From Agriotes lineatus (lineage: Eukaryota > Arthropoda > Insecta > Coleoptera > Elateridae), in the NCBI GenBank assembly GCA_940337035.1, contig CALNHX010007661.1:1-64000 (forward strand): DNA of 64,000 bases. The letters run 5' to 3'. The translations under genes and the position numbers were made by a program. This document shows, in pieces, positions 54,003-64,000 of the stretch. Every line of letters begins with the position of its first letter. Positions within the stretch are counted from its first letter, which is position 1. The notes under the pieces are model-generated. The model made no database searches and had not been told where the DNA came from. It was given only the letters and a program-made list of their open reading frames with translations.

Positions 54003-54853
54003 CCATATTACTGTTTAAAAAGGAAGATAAAACCGATCTAGAGAATTATAGACCAATAAGTCTACCGAACCATCTCTATAAATTATTCACTGGAATAATA
54101 ACTTGTAGGCTGGAAATGGAGCTTAACTTCTATTAGCCAGAAGAACAGGCTGGTTTCGGAACTAATGATCATCTGCAAACTATTCAAACTCTAATTGAAA
54201 AGCTATAGAATATAATAGACCACTAACCTTCGTATTTGTTGATTTCCACAAGGCTTTTGATACTGTCGAGTTAAATGCTATTACGAAAGCCCTACAGGAA
54301 TGCTGCGTCGATTATTTGTAGGTACTGAAAACAAATATAATATATATATAAAAATGCAACTATGACTGTGAAATTGCACGATAATAGTGATTATATTCAA
54401 ATTAGAAGAGGTGCAAGACAAGATGACACAATGTCACCTAATCTATTTATCACAGTTCTGGAGTACGCATTCAATAAACTTGACTGGGAAACGAAAGGCG
54501 TGACTATAAAGGGAAAGCAACTAACAAATATTATGTTTGTAGACGATATAATACTCATATCTGATGATCTTGGGGAAGTAAGAGCGATGCTGCAAGAATT
54601 GCATCCTGTCTGTTCTATTGTCTAATGACCAATTTGGTATCCAATAACCACATCAAGATCAATAACAATATTGTCGAACAAGTGGAAAAGTACATAAAAT
54701 TAGAATCTCAAGAGATAATCAAACATGCGAGTTAACTAGAAGAATAGCTCTCGTATGGGCAGCCTTTGGTAAACTACGTAATGTATTCAAAAGCAACCTT
54801 CCAACATGCCTAAAAACAAAAGTTTATGACCAATGTATTTTACCTGTTATGAC
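53985..54853 (+). pseudogene. RTE-like retrotransposon, RT part (left of the Harbinger insertion)
   Basis: Reads TILLFKKEDKTDLENYRPIS, a stop in LNFYxPEEQAGFGTNDHLQT, then FVFVDFHKAFDTVELNAI, RGARQDDTMSPNLF, KQLTNIMFVDDIILISDDLG and ALVWAAFGKLRNVFKSNLP, ending ILPVMT at the Harbinger edge. The catalytic box is FVDD. The protein resumes at 58,297 after the insertion. Confidence 0.82.
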
Positions 54854-55006
54854 TAGGTGGAGTGTCAATCAGGCGACTGCAGCGGCTACAGCCGCGCTGC
54901 TGCAGACGCGCGACTTTTGCAGTACGACTGCAGCGGCCTATATGAGTGTCAATTGCGCGATTTCCGTCGCTTTCGCTTTATAAGTTTCAGTTTGCAATAG
55001 ACTATC

Positions 55007-57386
55007 ATGGAGGAAGCAGTAGCTTTGTGGTGCGATTTAGAAAATGAAGAAGAGGAAGACGAAGTTTTATTATTATTACTTGCGGATTCTTTACGAAGCA
55101 GCCCTCATGATATTTTTTGTACTCGAGGAGAAGAGGGTTTCGAAAATATGTTGGTTCGGAGACATCTATTATAAGACGAAAGCAAATTTCGAAGTTTTTA
55201 TCGACTTAACATCAATCAGTTCAATTTTGTATTAGCTCTGATTGAGAGTGACCTAAAAAAGCACTCATGTGGACTAGTTAAACACCCAATAAGCCCAGAA
55301 GAGAAACTAGGGGTAACACTAAGATAAGTTTATTTGCTTTTTGTATGTAAGTACATATTTATATTTATTATTTATTATATCATACTTAATTTAAATTGAA
55401 AAGAGTCAAATTTGGATTTGAAGAGTAATCATGACCTTGAGGTACTTCTGTAATAGGGGAGAGTTCAGGAGAAGCGACTGAATGCATGGATAAACCGGTG
55501 GATGGTCGAGAGTATTGTTGTGACATGTCAGAAGTTCCCGCTGATAGATCGTAGGAACTGGTAGGAGATACAATAGGATAGCCCAAACATACGGGGAAAC
55601 CAGTGGACAGTTGTGTCGCGACAGGCATACGGGATGATGGTTTCTGCAGCTCCATCAATTCTAGCTCACCAACAATGCGACATATTTCTATTTTAGCTTT
55701 TATTTGGGAGGAATGCGAGAGCTGCTTAACAGAAATAGCCATACTTCTGAAAAATGCATCAATAGCATCTTCTTCAACTTTCCGAGTTTCCATAGCCTTG
55801 AGTAATCTTTCTTGCTTATCCGATCTTTCGTCTCTATTACTTTGAATGATATTAAATATTTTTTCCGTAGTAATTTTTTGTCGTTTTGAACCTTTTCGTT
55901 GCACCATTTCCTTTTGAACTGGTCGCTTCTCTCTAATAAGCTCTTCTCTGTCTGGTCTCCTTTCTTTCGTAATATCTTTATCAGATCCTGACAAATTTTC
56001 TTCGGATAAAACAGTTTTCTCCAATGGGGTTTCTTCTTGATTTTGAGTAAACTGTGGTGGCTCATTTTCACTAATTTCAGAAACATTTTGGTTGTCTTCT
56101 TCGAAATCACTGTCTAGCACATTTGGATTCGGTACGTTTGAAGTACTCCTGAAACGAGTGATAATGGGTGTTACTAATTTATAATTGCAGCTTCAGTGAA
56201 TATATACTCACTTTCGCTCACATTCCACAGTATTCAGAAAGTATAGAGCATCCTGGAGGTACCATTTTGAAACTTTTGCGCTTGTTGCGGATCCTGTTGG
56301 CAGCTTTCGTTTACGTCTGTTGTATGTGTCGCGAATGTTTTTCCAGCGTTTTTTGCAATCGTCGACTGTAATAAACGAAACAAACATTTAGTGCATTTGT
56401 AAGAGTTGTTTTATTGTTTTAAATTGGTAAATTCAAAACAATATCGGTTCGACTAAGGACCTTCCAAATAATCTATAATGAATAATATCTTTGTTTTCAG
56501 ATTCATGGCAACGGGGGAGTCATTTGCCTCTCTATCTTTCGCATTTCGGATATCACCTGGATACATTAGCCGCATTGTGAAGTTGGTACTACGCCTTTTA
56601 CGAGAACGACTTTCTCCTATTTTCATGCCAATGCCAACGAAAGAAGATCTTTTGAATAGAGCTTCAGAGTTCTTCCATAAGTGGAATTTTCCCAATTGCG
56701 TTGCAGTTGTAGACGGAAAGCATGTGCGCATATTTTGTCCAGGAAAAAGTGGGTCTTTATTTTATAACTATAAAGATTTCTTCTCCATCATGCTGTTGGC
56801 GTTTGTAGATGCTAACTATAAATTTATAATGGTTGATATTGGGTCCTATGGTAAAGAAGGTGACAGTGGCATATTAGCCAAATCTAATCTCGGACAGTTG
56901 ATTAATGATACATTTTACCCTTCTCCAAGTACGCTGCCTAATTCTGATATAGCTGTGCCTTTTATAATTGTCGGAGATGAGGCTTTTCGATTATCAAAGC
57001 ATGTTATGAAACCATTCGCTCGAAACGTTGCTTCCTTGGACGTTAAAAAAGCGGTATTTAATTACAGACTCTCGCGGGCAAGAAGAGTTTCGGAAAATGC
57101 TTTTGCCCTTTTAAGCCAGGTGTTTAGAATATTCTATCTCCCAATTGCTGTTAAGCCAGAAGTGACAGATGATTTGATTATGACAGCCTGTTGTATTCAT
57201 AACATGCTTCGAAATTCTTTCCTTGAAGACAATGGACTCCTTTCTAGAGAAGCAAATTTGCATGATGTACCAACTAAAAATATGATACCTATACGTGCAA
57301 CTGGTGGTTTTGCCAATGCTGAAGGGTTCGACGTCAGAGAGGCATTTACTCGTTATTTCAGCAGTCAAGAAGGTTCCCTTTCGTGA
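55007..57386 (+). CDS. Harbinger DDE transposase (two exons; one stop and one mutated donor)
   Basis: Exon 1 is 55,007-55,323, exon 2 is 56,501-57,386; joined they give 1,203 bases, i.e. 400 residues. Exon 1 starts MEEAVALWCDLENEEEEDE and ends PEEKLGVTL; exon 2 starts FMATGESFASLSFAFRIS, the usual continuation. Catalytic residues: D near 177 (VAVVDGKHV), D near 218 (MVDIGSYG), E near 304 (RVSENAFALL). The acceptor is TTTGTTTTCAG. The donor reads AAG then ATAAGT, where GTAAGT is expected, so a G-to-A change has probably destroyed splicing. Exon 1 also has a TAA at 55,172-55,174. The 1,177-bp intron contains exons 2 and 3 of the minus-strand MADF gene. The protein would cut at the terminal repeats. 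This copy is probably inactive, but only by two point changes. Confidence 0.88.
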
Positions 57387-58030
57387 CAAGGAAATACAGT
57401 TAATCAAACCGATATTTCTAATAATACATAATAGTATATTATACATCAAGGTAGCGAAGTGCAGTATTATAACCTGAGCGCATATTAGATACTGAGCGCG
57501 CAGCGCGAAGTATCTAAAGCGCGAAGGTTATAAGACGATTCGCTACCGTGGTGTATATACTATTTTTTGCACTACCAAACCGCTTAATACCTAAATTCCT
57601 AACAAATTTCGAAAATATTTTAACTGTCAACCTGACAATACAGCTCTTTAAAACGTCAAAATTAAAATAGTCATATTTGGTAACTTAGCAATTTATTAGT
57701 TACCACGGTGAAAATTGTTTATTTTACTTTCTCTCCCTTGGTGGAGAAAATCAACTTCACGACCTAAAAATAAGCCAATAACGATGCGTTCTGAGACTAG
57801 TAGTGCAAAAATATTATTCTTAAACTTTATCACTAATTTTTGTTGTGGTTATTTGGTTAAATTTAAAATAAAAATCATATTTGTTTTATTTGCTTACCTG
57901 ATTGCTTTAAAATTTCTGCAATTTCCTTCCACACGTTGTCTTTTATATTTTGATTTTTATAATGTTTGTTCTTTGGGTCATATAAACTGGGATGTTGCCC
58001 TACCAGGTCACTTAATAAGGAGTCATCCAT
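55386..58030 (-). CDS. Harbinger accessory protein: MADF domain plus BESS motif (three exons, intact)
   Basis: Exon 1 is 58,030-57,898 (MDDSLLSDLVGQHPSLYDPK), exon 2 is 56,365-56,212 (VDDCKKRWKNIRDTYNRRKR and WYLQDALYFLNTV), exon 3 is 56,148-55,386. All introns are GT-AG: donors GTAAGC and GTGAGT, acceptors TTTATTACAG and CGTTTCAG. The total is 1,050 bases, a clean 349-residue frame. The MADF (Myb/SANT-like DNA-binding) domain takes residues 1-95, a charged linker follows, and a BESS-type motif (DAFFRSMAISVKQLSHSSQI) lies near 224-260. In PIF/Harbinger elements the second protein binds DNA and helps the transposase enter the nucleus and reach the ends. Intron 1 (1,532 bp) contains transposase exon 2. 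Confidence 0.9.
57427..57568. repeat. 142-bp imperfect hairpin behind the transposase gene
   Basis: Arms start AATAGTATAT and share GGTAGCGAA, TTATAACCT, GCGC and TAGATACT in inverted order around a GCGCGC centre. It sits 40 bases after the transposase stop and in intron 1 of the MADF gene. It may be a MITE inside the transposon or a structural end signal. Confidence 0.65.
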
Positions 58031-58296
58031 TTCTCTTCAAAAATTTTACCAAAACACGTGGTTATAAGTAAATTTATTATTACCTGTCGCGGCGACTGAC
58101 GCGGCTAGACTGCTATTTTGGCAGACGCGCCGCCGGAGTCGTTGCAGACGCTTCTGTCGCCACGCTGCAGTCGCCTAATTAACAACGCGTTCATATATTT
58201 TAACGTTAACCAGTGAACGATGCAAAGTCGCCAGAGTCGCGCGTCTGCAGCAGCGCGGCTGTAGCCGCTGCAGTCGCCTGATTGACACTCCACCTA

Positions 58297-58677
58297 ATTT
58301 TACGGTGCAGAAACATGTGGGGCGGCTCGAAAAATAGAAATTGCTCAACGTAGAATGGAAAGGCCAATTCTGGGCATATCTTTGAGAGACCACGTTACAA
58401 ACGAATACCTAAAACAGATAACAGGAATAACTGACTTAACTGGGCAGGTCACATAACCAGAATGAGCGGTAATAGATAGACGAAGAGACTACTTGAATAG
58501 CGCCCAAGAGCTTACAAATGTATTAAAGAGAGACCACCTACCCGATGGACCGACGACATCAAAAGAGTTAGCAAATAATTGGGTTCAGACTGCCCAAGAC
58601 CGAGGAAAATGGCAATCAATCAGGGAGGCCTATGTCCAACAGTGAACTTTAACGGCTGGATGATGATGATGATGATA
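58297..58677 (+). pseudogene. RTE-like retrotransposon, C-terminal part (right of the Harbinger insertion)
   Basis: Continues the fragment at 53,985: GAETC, RKIEIAQRRMERPILGISL, then WAGHITRMS-like, LLEWRPRAYKCI-like, RWTDDIKRVS, QTAQDRGKWQSIREAYVQQ and a tail of TGA repeats (GATGATGATGATGATGAT at about 58,659-58,676). The TGA-rich tail marks the 3' end of this RTE copy. Confidence 0.8.
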
Positions 58678-58685
58678 GATCATTT

Positions 58686-59230
58686 ACTGCCTGCAGCAAT
58701 ATTGGAACAGCAGGTTTCTTATTTTTATCTTCTTTTCTCGCGAGCGATATATACAGATTGAAATTGGTTTTGTCCATATAGACAATAAGATTTTCTGCTT
58801 GGTACTGCAGGATCTGCTGTACATAGTCACGCCTTTTCCCATTATTTTTATCATTGTTTGCCCTCTCAGGCTCCTTTCGAACATCTTTTAAGGTATACAA
58901 TAAGTCAAGTAAATGTTTTCGGGTAAATTCGGTGAATACCTCAATATGATAACTGTTTTGTAGTTTTAGCTTCATTTCTTTCAAAGTAATTTTAGGATTT
59001 TCCTGAGAACGCTCTTCCATAAATAGGCGATGTTCATATAGTAATTTGCTTCTTTTCTTTCCTCCACATTTTTTCTCTTCCCCCTCTTGTTGGTGTTTCA
59101 CCCATCGATAGGTCGTCGATTTCTTGACATTCAATGTATTTGCAAGAGCTTTTCAGTCTCCATTATTATTGTATAAGGTGCGAATCTGCTTCTTCACATT
59201 GCCAGCATCTACTTTCTTGATGTATGCCAT
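58686..59230 (-). pseudogene. IS630/Tc1-like transposase, N-terminal half
   Basis: Minus strand from an ATG at 59,230: MAYIKKVDAGNVKKQIRTLY, a TGA, then TLNVKKSTTYRWVKHQQEG (helix-turn-helix), a Lys-rich part, NPKITLKEMKLKLQNSYHIE (second helix-turn-helix), HLLDLLYTLKDVRKEPERAN, and NLIVYMDKTNFNLYIS with the first catalytic D. The copy stops soon after at the RTE tail, so the rest of the catalytic domain is gone. The 21-bp array at 59,339 lies just outside its 5' side and may be the element's subterminal repeats. Confidence 0.75.
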
Positions 59231-59338
59231 TTTTATATTATTAAATTAATGAACACCAGCAACAAATTACAATAATTAATTCTGTCCTGTCACAACCATG
59301 TAATTGTTATTTTCTAAAGCCTACCGTTAACAAAAAGC

Positions 59339-59485
59339 TTTTCTCAATTTGAAATTGATTGGTCCCAATTTGAAATTATTTATTCCCATTTTGAAGTTGA
59401 TTAATCCCAATTTCAAGTTGTTTATTATCAAATTGACATTGTTTATTCCCATTTTGAAATTGATTAGTCCTAATTTGAAGTTCAA
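59339..59485 (+). repeat. 21-bp minisatellite (CAATTTGAAATT type), seven units
   Basis: Units such as CAATTTGAAATTGATTGGTC alternate with close variants, exact 21-bp spacing. The first half of a unit (CAATTTGAAATTG) is itself nearly palindromic. The same family is at 50,150-50,290 in inverse orientation. Confidence 0.85.
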
Positions 59486-59599
59486 AAGGTATAGTTTTAC
59501 ACAGTAATGAAACGCAATAATATTTAATAAAATGTTATGTAGCCAATAAACAATAGCAATAAACTACAACAAAATTAAAGCACTTATTGTTGACAGGGA

Positions 59600-60216
59600 A
59601 CGTGACAACCGTCTGGATGTAAAACGTCCAGGGAAGTGTGAGGTTGTTTGAATTAATATTCCTGGAGTCCTTATTAGCAACAGAAGCAATTGTGGGCATG
59701 AAATCCGACGTAAAATTCGACTCGGTAAAATAGCTATGAGGAAGCTGACAAAAATTTGGTGCGATCGTAACATCGATAAGGAAACAAAAATTAAGCTCGT
59801 CAAAACACTTGTGTTCTCCATATTCTTGCATGCTGCCGAGACATGGACCATAAAGGAAAGTGACAAACGAAGAATAGACGTCTTCGAAATGTTTTGCTGG
59901 CGTAGAATGTTACGCATCCCATGGACTGCACATAAGAACCAATGGGTCGGTTTTAGAGGAAAAAAGTCAAAAAAGCGTCTCTCGAGTATCATGTGCACTA
60001 AGATCCTTCAATTCTTGGGCCATATTGTTGGAAGAACTGGCAACCTGGAAAAATTATCGTTCAAGGAAACGGAGAGGCAGATCTCCTAACCTATAAACCA
60101 TGGCGTGCTATCACACGGGCAGTATTAGAGGAACCACTTTCAGTTGCTATGCAGAGCTCAAGATCGACTGCAGTGGAAAACTCTCATTGACGAAAGGGTT
60201 GAAAGGCTAAATGTAT
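59600..60216 (+). pseudogene. RTE-like retrotransposon, ORF2 C-terminal region
   Basis: Reads LISNRSNCGHEIRRKIRLGK, MRKLTKIWCDRNIDKETKIK, VFSIFLHAAETWTIKESDKR, FEMFCWRRMLRIPWTAHKNQ and ILQFLGHIVGRTGNLEK. After a frame change it ends AQDRLQWKTLIDERVERL. This is the segment after the RT in RTE-type elements. It is a third, distinct RTE copy. Confidence 0.8.
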
Positions 60217-60539
60217 AATAGAACACAACACATTAATTATGATGTAATGATGAGAGAGAGAGAATGTTGTCAACATGAACGTGTGTTGTAGGATGAAAAA
60301 AGTACAATGACGGGTAACACACATCAACTGATATATATCCAACAGGCCACTAGGCCGTTTAAATATAATGGTGAGGCACTAACACTAACACCCCATGAAG
60401 GAGCTTGGCCTGCAAGGCGGAAGGTCAGAGCTTCCGTAGTTAACTTCAAAAATAAGGCCCCAATTTTGAAAATACCTTAACTATGAGAATAAATAGTAAT
60501 ACTGACGTTTTAACTAATCATTAACATTAGATCATATAC
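60217..60539. other. Spacer
   Basis: Contains a short GAGA tract near 60,252. No gene. Confidence 0.4.
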
Positions 60540-62390
60540 CAAAACGAGTAAATGACTTAAAGTATGATTCACAAAATGCAGGCTATACGAGAGATCTGGG
60601 GAATTATAGGAGTTTCTGACCGTACACGCCTTAATTTTGATACTATGTGCGTTTTCTTTATTTCATTATCCGAGACGCGCGTACGCAGTCTCGACTACCA
60701 AAAATTACGCGCCCAAGTTATCCACATTAGGGATAATTGCAGGAGTCAGCCCGATCCTAGTGTGCAATGAAAAGGCCTCATCCTGGGGAAACCGCCTTCG
60801 TGATCACGGTACCCTGCGCGGGTTACTTATGTGTTGCTTAAAACTGAGGTATGTTCTAAATATTTTATATAGTAATATGGCTTACGAGAGATACGATCCG
60901 CGCAATCTAATGGACATAACCCAAACTACTATCAGCGCAGTTATTGTCAACAGCGAGCGATATAACCTACTTTTAAAACAAGAGATTAATCGTCGAAGGA
61001 GAAAAGGTCTGGAGATAACATTTGTCACGGCCAGTGGGGCCAAGAATGTAACTGACCTACCTCAAAGAGGTTACGCTTAGGCTTATTGGCGTTCTTGAAC
61101 ATTTTCATAGTGGAACGGGGGGCGCCAAATTTCAATTTGAAAAATTCCAAATTTAGTTTTCTCTGTATTATTACTGATGCAAGTACCCTTCTATAATAAT
61201 ACACGAAACTACTTATAAATAACAGTAATAAGGGTACGATACCATTTTGAAGAGCAACATTATTTACATTGTACACTTCAGAATGTAAGAATAAATAAAT
61301 TTTAGATGAAACTTCTATGAAATTCAGTAGCAATACCATGGAGAATCAACATCAACCCCGACTGCTGCTACGAATATTGTAAGGACTATTGCATACATCT
61401 GTCAAACGATGTCATTTAACCAATGATCGAACTCGCTTTTTTTAACTTTCAACCAATCAAAAACGACTTGCGCCGATAAGGTGTTACATAAAAACTTATC
61501 GGTAAGTTGTTATAAAGCTACTTATCGGTAATATAATACTCCACCTTACTCATTAAAATGATGATTCGTTAGTTTTTTTAATCGATTCAAGCAATAGTCA
61601 CGCAAAATATATTGCGTGCATAGTTCCTTGCTTCTTGCTTCGATAATACTGACCAGATTGCAATCTGACCAGCATTATCGGCAAGTCACTATACACTTAA
61701 TACATTACTGTTGATTATACCACTCCCTCTAACATCAACCAATGAAAAACGGCAAAATGCATAGTTACGCATGTACTTACTAAATTTTGATAATCATTTC
61801 TGTTTCCACTCGATATATTGTTTTAGGCAATCACTCTCGTCCTTTTTGATAATCAAGAACCCACTAGTTGCATTATATATGATAATTGATATTGGGTAAT
61901 ATCAGACTACTGCCAGATGTTACTGTTTCTTTGAGTTCTTGTGCTGTTGTTGCTAGCGTCCAAACATTTTCAACCTGCTGATATCAAGCTTTTTCTTAGT
62001 TAAAGATAATGTAATTGATACTTTCTTATTTTTCAATAATTGTTTATTTGAACATTTAACATCGCGAACCCCATATCTTTTTTTTCCTAACCTCTACCGT
62101 TGCCCCCTGGAACCGCTGTCGCATTACTTCAGGGAGCTCGGACGTCACTTAAGCTAACCTTACCTAAGCGAAACCTAGAACGCCCAAGCCGGAAGTGCAG
62201 CTCTCGCTCGCACGGTTCGAATTTCGATGTGGCCTCGACTGCAAGCGGCGCGACCGCTCGCTCATCGAGATCCCTGGGCCGTGGAAACCAAAATATGGTA
62301 CTCCGGATGAGAAATTACCGTACAACTTAGAAAATTCTATATTTTACTATGAATATAATCATAATTTTTTATTCCAAAAAAAAGATGTTT
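60540..62390 (+). repeat. About 2-kb dispersed repeat, copy 2
   Basis: Full partner of copy 1 (45,893-46,582 plus 47,848-48,485). It lacks the non-LTR insertion, but carries about 490 extra bases at 61,385-61,880 with repeated ACTTATCGGTAA words and about 70 extra bases near 61,990-62,060. A TGGCGCC-type word follows CGGG near 61,120 in this copy and 46,497 in copy 1. Family unknown; an LTR or Helitron-like element are both possible. Confidence 0.75.
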
Positions 62391-64000
62391 TTTGTTGAAT
62401 TTATGTTCCGGTAAATCCACTCATGTGGTCTTGAATAAAACGTAACTTTTAGTAACTGTAGTACGAAATCGTGCAGGAAAAACTCCATTGTTTGAGAAAA
62501 TAATATACAAAAAACTGCTTCATATTCAAGCAAATGTGTACATACAAATAAAATAAACCCCGAATTTTTAGATAGGCTGCAACATTTATATTAGTGAAAT
62601 AAAATTAAGTGCGTAAGTATTCCCAATTTAAGATACCAATTTCGTGTGTGGGGTCTACCTGTGTTTAGTGAGAAATGTTAATCTTTTTCTTTCGCTTTTG
62701 CTGCCACTATCATTATCACTGTCGAATATTTTATACTTTACAAACAGAAAACAAATTGATAGTACAATGTAAATTACACTTCCAACTTCCTTCTAATCGA
62801 TATACGGTCGTGTTCAAAAATATGTTGTACAGATATAGTTGTAAGTTTACTGGTAGTTGTGTTTCTACTCAACAAAGACTTACACTGTAGGTATTATTAA
62901 CTAGGTATTATTAACTAGGTAAACCTAGATGTATACTTTCAAATTATTTGTAACACTTTTTAACTTTGTATAATTAATTCCTATTCACAAAGCACAAATG
63001 CTATCCAACACTTTAATAAACACGACTGTACGTACAATTAACGCAAATAGCAGATTATTTCATAACGCAAGCATTGTACTCGTATTAATTAAGTTATCAC
63101 TGCCATAGTCCATTTACTAAAGGAAAAAAGTTCTAACTTCGTTGACTCAAAACCGATTTTGAAGATTTTTTTTTTATTATTTCGGTAAAAGTTTATAGAA
63201 AAGTTTCCCATAGGTAAAAATGTGTTCTTTTTATTTTTTCTATTGTTATTAACAAATAAGTATTTTGTAATATATTCTTAATTAAAAAATATATGGTACT
63301 CCCCACCCAAGAAAAGCGCCCTTCCGTGCTTTCCAAGAATACTTCGATACTCAGTATCACTCCGTTTCGCTAATACAATGAAATGCTATGAACCTGTTAT
63401 TTATAACAAAAAAACAAAAAAACAAAAATAATTTTTTTTTGCCGACGACCATAGCTCAAAAGTTGATGTTGCCTTCATTTTCGGAGGACCTATCGTATGA
63501 AAACGATCCAAGACTTCAGGAAGGTTCCTGGCGACAGGAATCGTGTACACATACGAACATACATCCCCCGCACAGCGCGTTTAGACACCCCCCAATACGG
63601 GGGATTGATCTAGTGGGCTGGGATCTTCACCAAAAGATCCGCACCGCCGAGACGGAGATTTGATATAGTGGGTTCATTAGTCGGTTGGCTCGAATTTTAG
63701 AGATATTTGACGCAGAGTGGTTTTCGATATGAGGGAATTTCAATACTTCGTACACTTCGTGTCGAAGTAAAAATTTATAACTCCTTTATTTATTTAAACC
63801 ATTGCCTGACATTTGATAACATAAGGTTTTTGGGTTCACAGATTACAAATCAGGCCTCAAAATTGGTCGAAAAACAAAAATGGCGTCTACAAAATGGCGT
63901 CGAAGGTCTAATATTTTATTTCATTTTTTTTAAATTTTTATTAGATGTCTAGGGGTTTTTGAGGTCGCTGATTACGAATTTGAAATTAAAACTCAACTAC
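62391..64000. other. AT-rich end of the window
   Basis: A tandem GGTATTATTAACTA pair occurs at 62,888-62,920. The stretch 63,500-63,680 is GC-richer, with CCCCCC and GGGGGA that can pair. No gene or transposon end recognised. Confidence 0.4.

Larger units (their letters stand above)
54856..58294. mobile_element. PIF/Harbinger DNA transposon, complete with two genes
   Basis: Terminal inverted repeats start GGTGGAGTGTCAATCAGGCG on both sides and run about 60 bp with almost no difference. TA lies outside at both ends (54,854-54,855; 58,295-58,296). Sub-terminal CTGCAG/GCGACTG words are repeated inside both ends. It holds a DDE_4-type transposase gene on the plus strand and a MADF-BESS gene on the minus strand. 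It disrupts an RTE-like reverse transcriptase. Confidence 0.93.

Overview
The window looks like a repeat-dominated stretch of an animal nuclear genome, most likely an arthropod and probably an insect (a beetle would fit; that is a guess). The grounds are: AT-rich sequence, short introns, C2H2 zinc-finger architecture, PHD-plus-coiled-coil non-LTR ORF1 proteins, RTE-like, CR1/jockey-like, Penelope-like, Ty3/gypsy and Ty1/copia retroelements, and Tc1/mariner, P, PIF/Harbinger and Helitron DNA transposons. There is no bacterial-style operon, rRNA gene, CRISPR array or clear host housekeeping gene. The only candidate host gene is a 17-finger C2H2 zinc-finger gene (3,068-4,720).

Layout. 1-2.9 kb: a dispersed repeat and a broken non-LTR element on the minus strand. 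3-6 kb: the zinc-finger gene, its decaying 3' fingers and a duplicated 300-bp segment. 6.3-18.3 kb: one CR1/jockey-like element on the minus strand, split by three insertions that can be ordered: a composite about 3.8 kb insertion carrying a GC-rich 2.5-kb element, a 4.7-kb non-coding LTR element (11,398-16,120), and a nested MITE stack in ORF1 (16,745-17,602). 19-25 kb: two inverted copies of the first dispersed repeat, then a CR1-like RT fragment with a MITE in it. 27.4-29.5 kb: P-element transposase debris and a second MITE stack. 29.5-34.3 kb: an intact-looking Ty3/gypsy element encoding one 1,383-residue Gag-Pol. 34.3-37.7 kb: a 5'-truncated copia element. 38-39.7 kb: a MITE beside a dead Tc1 element that contains a probable GC-AG intron. 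40.7-45.6 kb: a long foldback, Penelope RT debris, a Helitron, MITEs and GC-rich minisatellites. 45.9-62.4 kb: two copies of a roughly 2-kb repeat, several RTE fragments, Penelope endonuclease debris and a complete PIF/Harbinger transposon (54,856-58,294).

The most notable systems are these. (1) The Harbinger element carries a DDE transposase gene and a MADF-BESS DNA-binding gene on opposite strands, with interlocked exons: each gene has an exon inside an intron of the other. The MADF gene reads intact for 349 residues, while the transposase has one stop codon and a mutated splice donor. (2) The minus-strand LTR element has about 1.42-kb near-identical LTRs, a 4-bp target duplication and a Lys-type primer-binding site, but a satellite-like array in place of gag-pol. 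Its LTR carries twin stem-loops with an identical 17-nt loop motif on either side of the poly(A) signal. (3) At two unrelated loci, a palindromic MITE has been hit exactly at its central TA by two further TA-targeting elements lying side by side.
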